This document shows, one piece after another, positions 7,419 through 8,065 of a stretch of DNA of 8,065 bases. The translations under genes were made by a program, and so were the position numbers. A model generated the notes under the pieces. It searched no databases. It had not been told where the DNA came from and saw only the letters and a program-made list of their open reading frames with translations. The DNA is from Spirochaetota bacterium. GTDB taxonomy: Bacteria; Spirochaetota; Spirochaetia; B11-G9. The DNA is taken from positions 1 to 8,065 of the forward strand of contig QNBL01000116.1 of the NCBI GenBank assembly GCA_003641695.1, read 5' to 3'. Each line of letters opens with the position of its first letter. The first letter of the stretch is position 1.

Positions 7419-7431
7419 ATCGTCCTCCATA

Positions 7432-8065
7432 TTATTCCTTCCGGTTCAACGAACCGGCTTGATTCCTCATTAAAAACCTTAAAAACAGATCAGGCCTGTC
7501 GGTTGTAGCTCCATCTACTCCGGACGAAACAAGATCCAAAAAATCACTTTCTTTAATTATATGTTCCCATGCAATCACTTTGCAACCTTTTTTATGAATT
7601 TTTTCCACAAGTCCAGCTGTTACCAATCTTTTGTTCAGGTGCAGGCATTGTGCTCCGGCTTCCTGGAGCAGAGCATACGGATCAATTACCACTGAACACA
7701 TCAAAAGTCCCCCTTCGGTTCCCGGAGTTTCTTCCAGTGCCGTTTTTACCCTTGTATGAATAAACGAGGTATACCGGACATTTTTCTCAAGCCCGAAGGC
7801 TGTTACAATCCCCGGAACAACCTTTTCACTATCCTTCCCTTTGAGTTCAATCTGAAAATTAATATTCTTCCCTTTAAAAAGAGTAAATAATTCTGAAAGC
7901 TCGGGTACTTGATACCCACTTTTTGTTACAAATTTCTTAATAGTGGAAAGGGTTAAATCCTTCACCAACCCAGTTCCATTGGTAGTTTTATCAAGAAAAG
8001 GGTCATGAATAATGACTGCATGTCCATCTGAACTTATGTGAATATCAAGCTCAATCCTGGTACAG
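7432..8065 (-). CDS. Glycerophosphodiester phosphodiesterase, N-terminus outside window
   Basis: A GDPD-family enzyme, which hydrolyses glycerophosphodiesters to an alcohol and sn-glycerol 3-phosphate. The frame is open to the window edge (210 visible residues from base 8064), so the internal TTG at 7968 is not the start. Visible motifs: IELDIH with metal-ligand acidic residues E5 and D7, SDGHAVIIHDPFLDKTTNGTG with the catalytic-type His20-Asp21, FQIELKG (E73, K75), and the closing GVDGATTDRPDLFLRFL. The first catalytic His (AHRG motif) must lie a few dozen residues upstream. No signal peptide can be judged. It precedes an importer on the same strand with a 13-nt gap, a layout like ugp loci, though UgpQ is usually last. 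The segment VIAWEHIIKES where many relatives have VWTVN is somewhat unusual. It may alternatively be a housekeeping lipid-turnover gene that only shares the transcript. Confidence 0.93.
   Translation of the reverse strand, partial: CTRIELDIHISSDGHAVIIHDPFLDKTTNGTGLVKDLTLSTIKKFVTKSGYQVPELSELFTLFKGKNINFQIELKGKDSEKVVPGIVTAFGLEKNVRYTSFIHTRVKTALEETPGTEGGLLMCSVVIDPYALLQEAGAQCLHLNKRLVTAGLVEKIHKKGCKVIAWEHIIKESDFLDLVSSGVDGATTDRPDLFLRFLMRNQAGSLNRKE

Noticed and set aside
7419..7430. Four-codon N-terminal extension of the solute-binding protein (ATG at 7430)
   Set aside because: The GGAGGA ribosome site overlaps these codons and serves the ATG at 7418; the extension adds acidic residues before the signal peptide.
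7432..7968. Phosphodiesterase starting at 7968 as a complete short gene
   Set aside because: The same frame continues upstream with the GDPD motifs IELDIH and IHDP, so the gene runs beyond the window edge.
1..8065. CRISPR arrays, tRNA or rRNA genes, phage genes
   Set aside because: No regular spaced repeats, cloverleaf-like or rRNA sequences, or phage structural motifs were seen on reading either strand.

Overview
This window carries bacterial accessory metabolism, and every convincing gene is on the minus strand, so the text below runs right to left. The organism cannot be named. A spirochaete (Spirochaetales) is the best guess: the solute-binding protein ends its signal peptide in the FANGS-type sequence common in spirochaetal binding proteins, and solute-binding lipoprotein, YesM/YesN and CUT1 transporter modules of this kind are frequent there. 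That is inference; there is no rRNA or other taxonomic marker here.

Right part (about 8065 to 4324): a compact carbohydrate or phospho-polyol uptake operon. In order it holds the C-terminal two thirds or more of a glycerophosphodiester phosphodiesterase (GDPD/UgpQ-like, running off the window edge), a family 1 extracellular solute-binding protein, and two six-helix CUT1 permeases (MalF/UgpA-like, then MalG/UgpE-like). The ATPase is absent, as is common for CUT1 operons that share an MsmK/UgpC-type ATPase. A strong hairpin with a T tail lies between the binding-protein gene and the permease genes and probably lowers permease expression. A perfect 12-bp stem closes the operon.

Middle (about 4257 to 3474): a decayed DDE transposase gene with in-frame stops, an apparent internal deletion and a frameshift at an A tract. 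It resembles the IS1182-type transposases, but no clear IS ends are visible. Next comes a spacer of about 130 bp with a plausible sigma-70 promoter that ends almost on the GTG start of the next gene.

Left part (3339 to 1): a tightly coupled sensory operon. It encodes an AraF-like periplasmic sugar-binding lipoprotein, a YesM-type sensor histidine kinase (4-nt ATGA overlap), and a YesN-type response regulator (1-nt gap) that runs off the left edge before its expected AraC-type DNA-binding domain. The likely logic is a three-component sugar sensor: the lipoprotein loads a sugar and docks on the kinase sensor domain, and the regulator then switches on a sugar-uptake operon, possibly the transporter next door. 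The sensory triad is the most interesting content. No CRISPR array, tRNA, rRNA or phage gene was seen.
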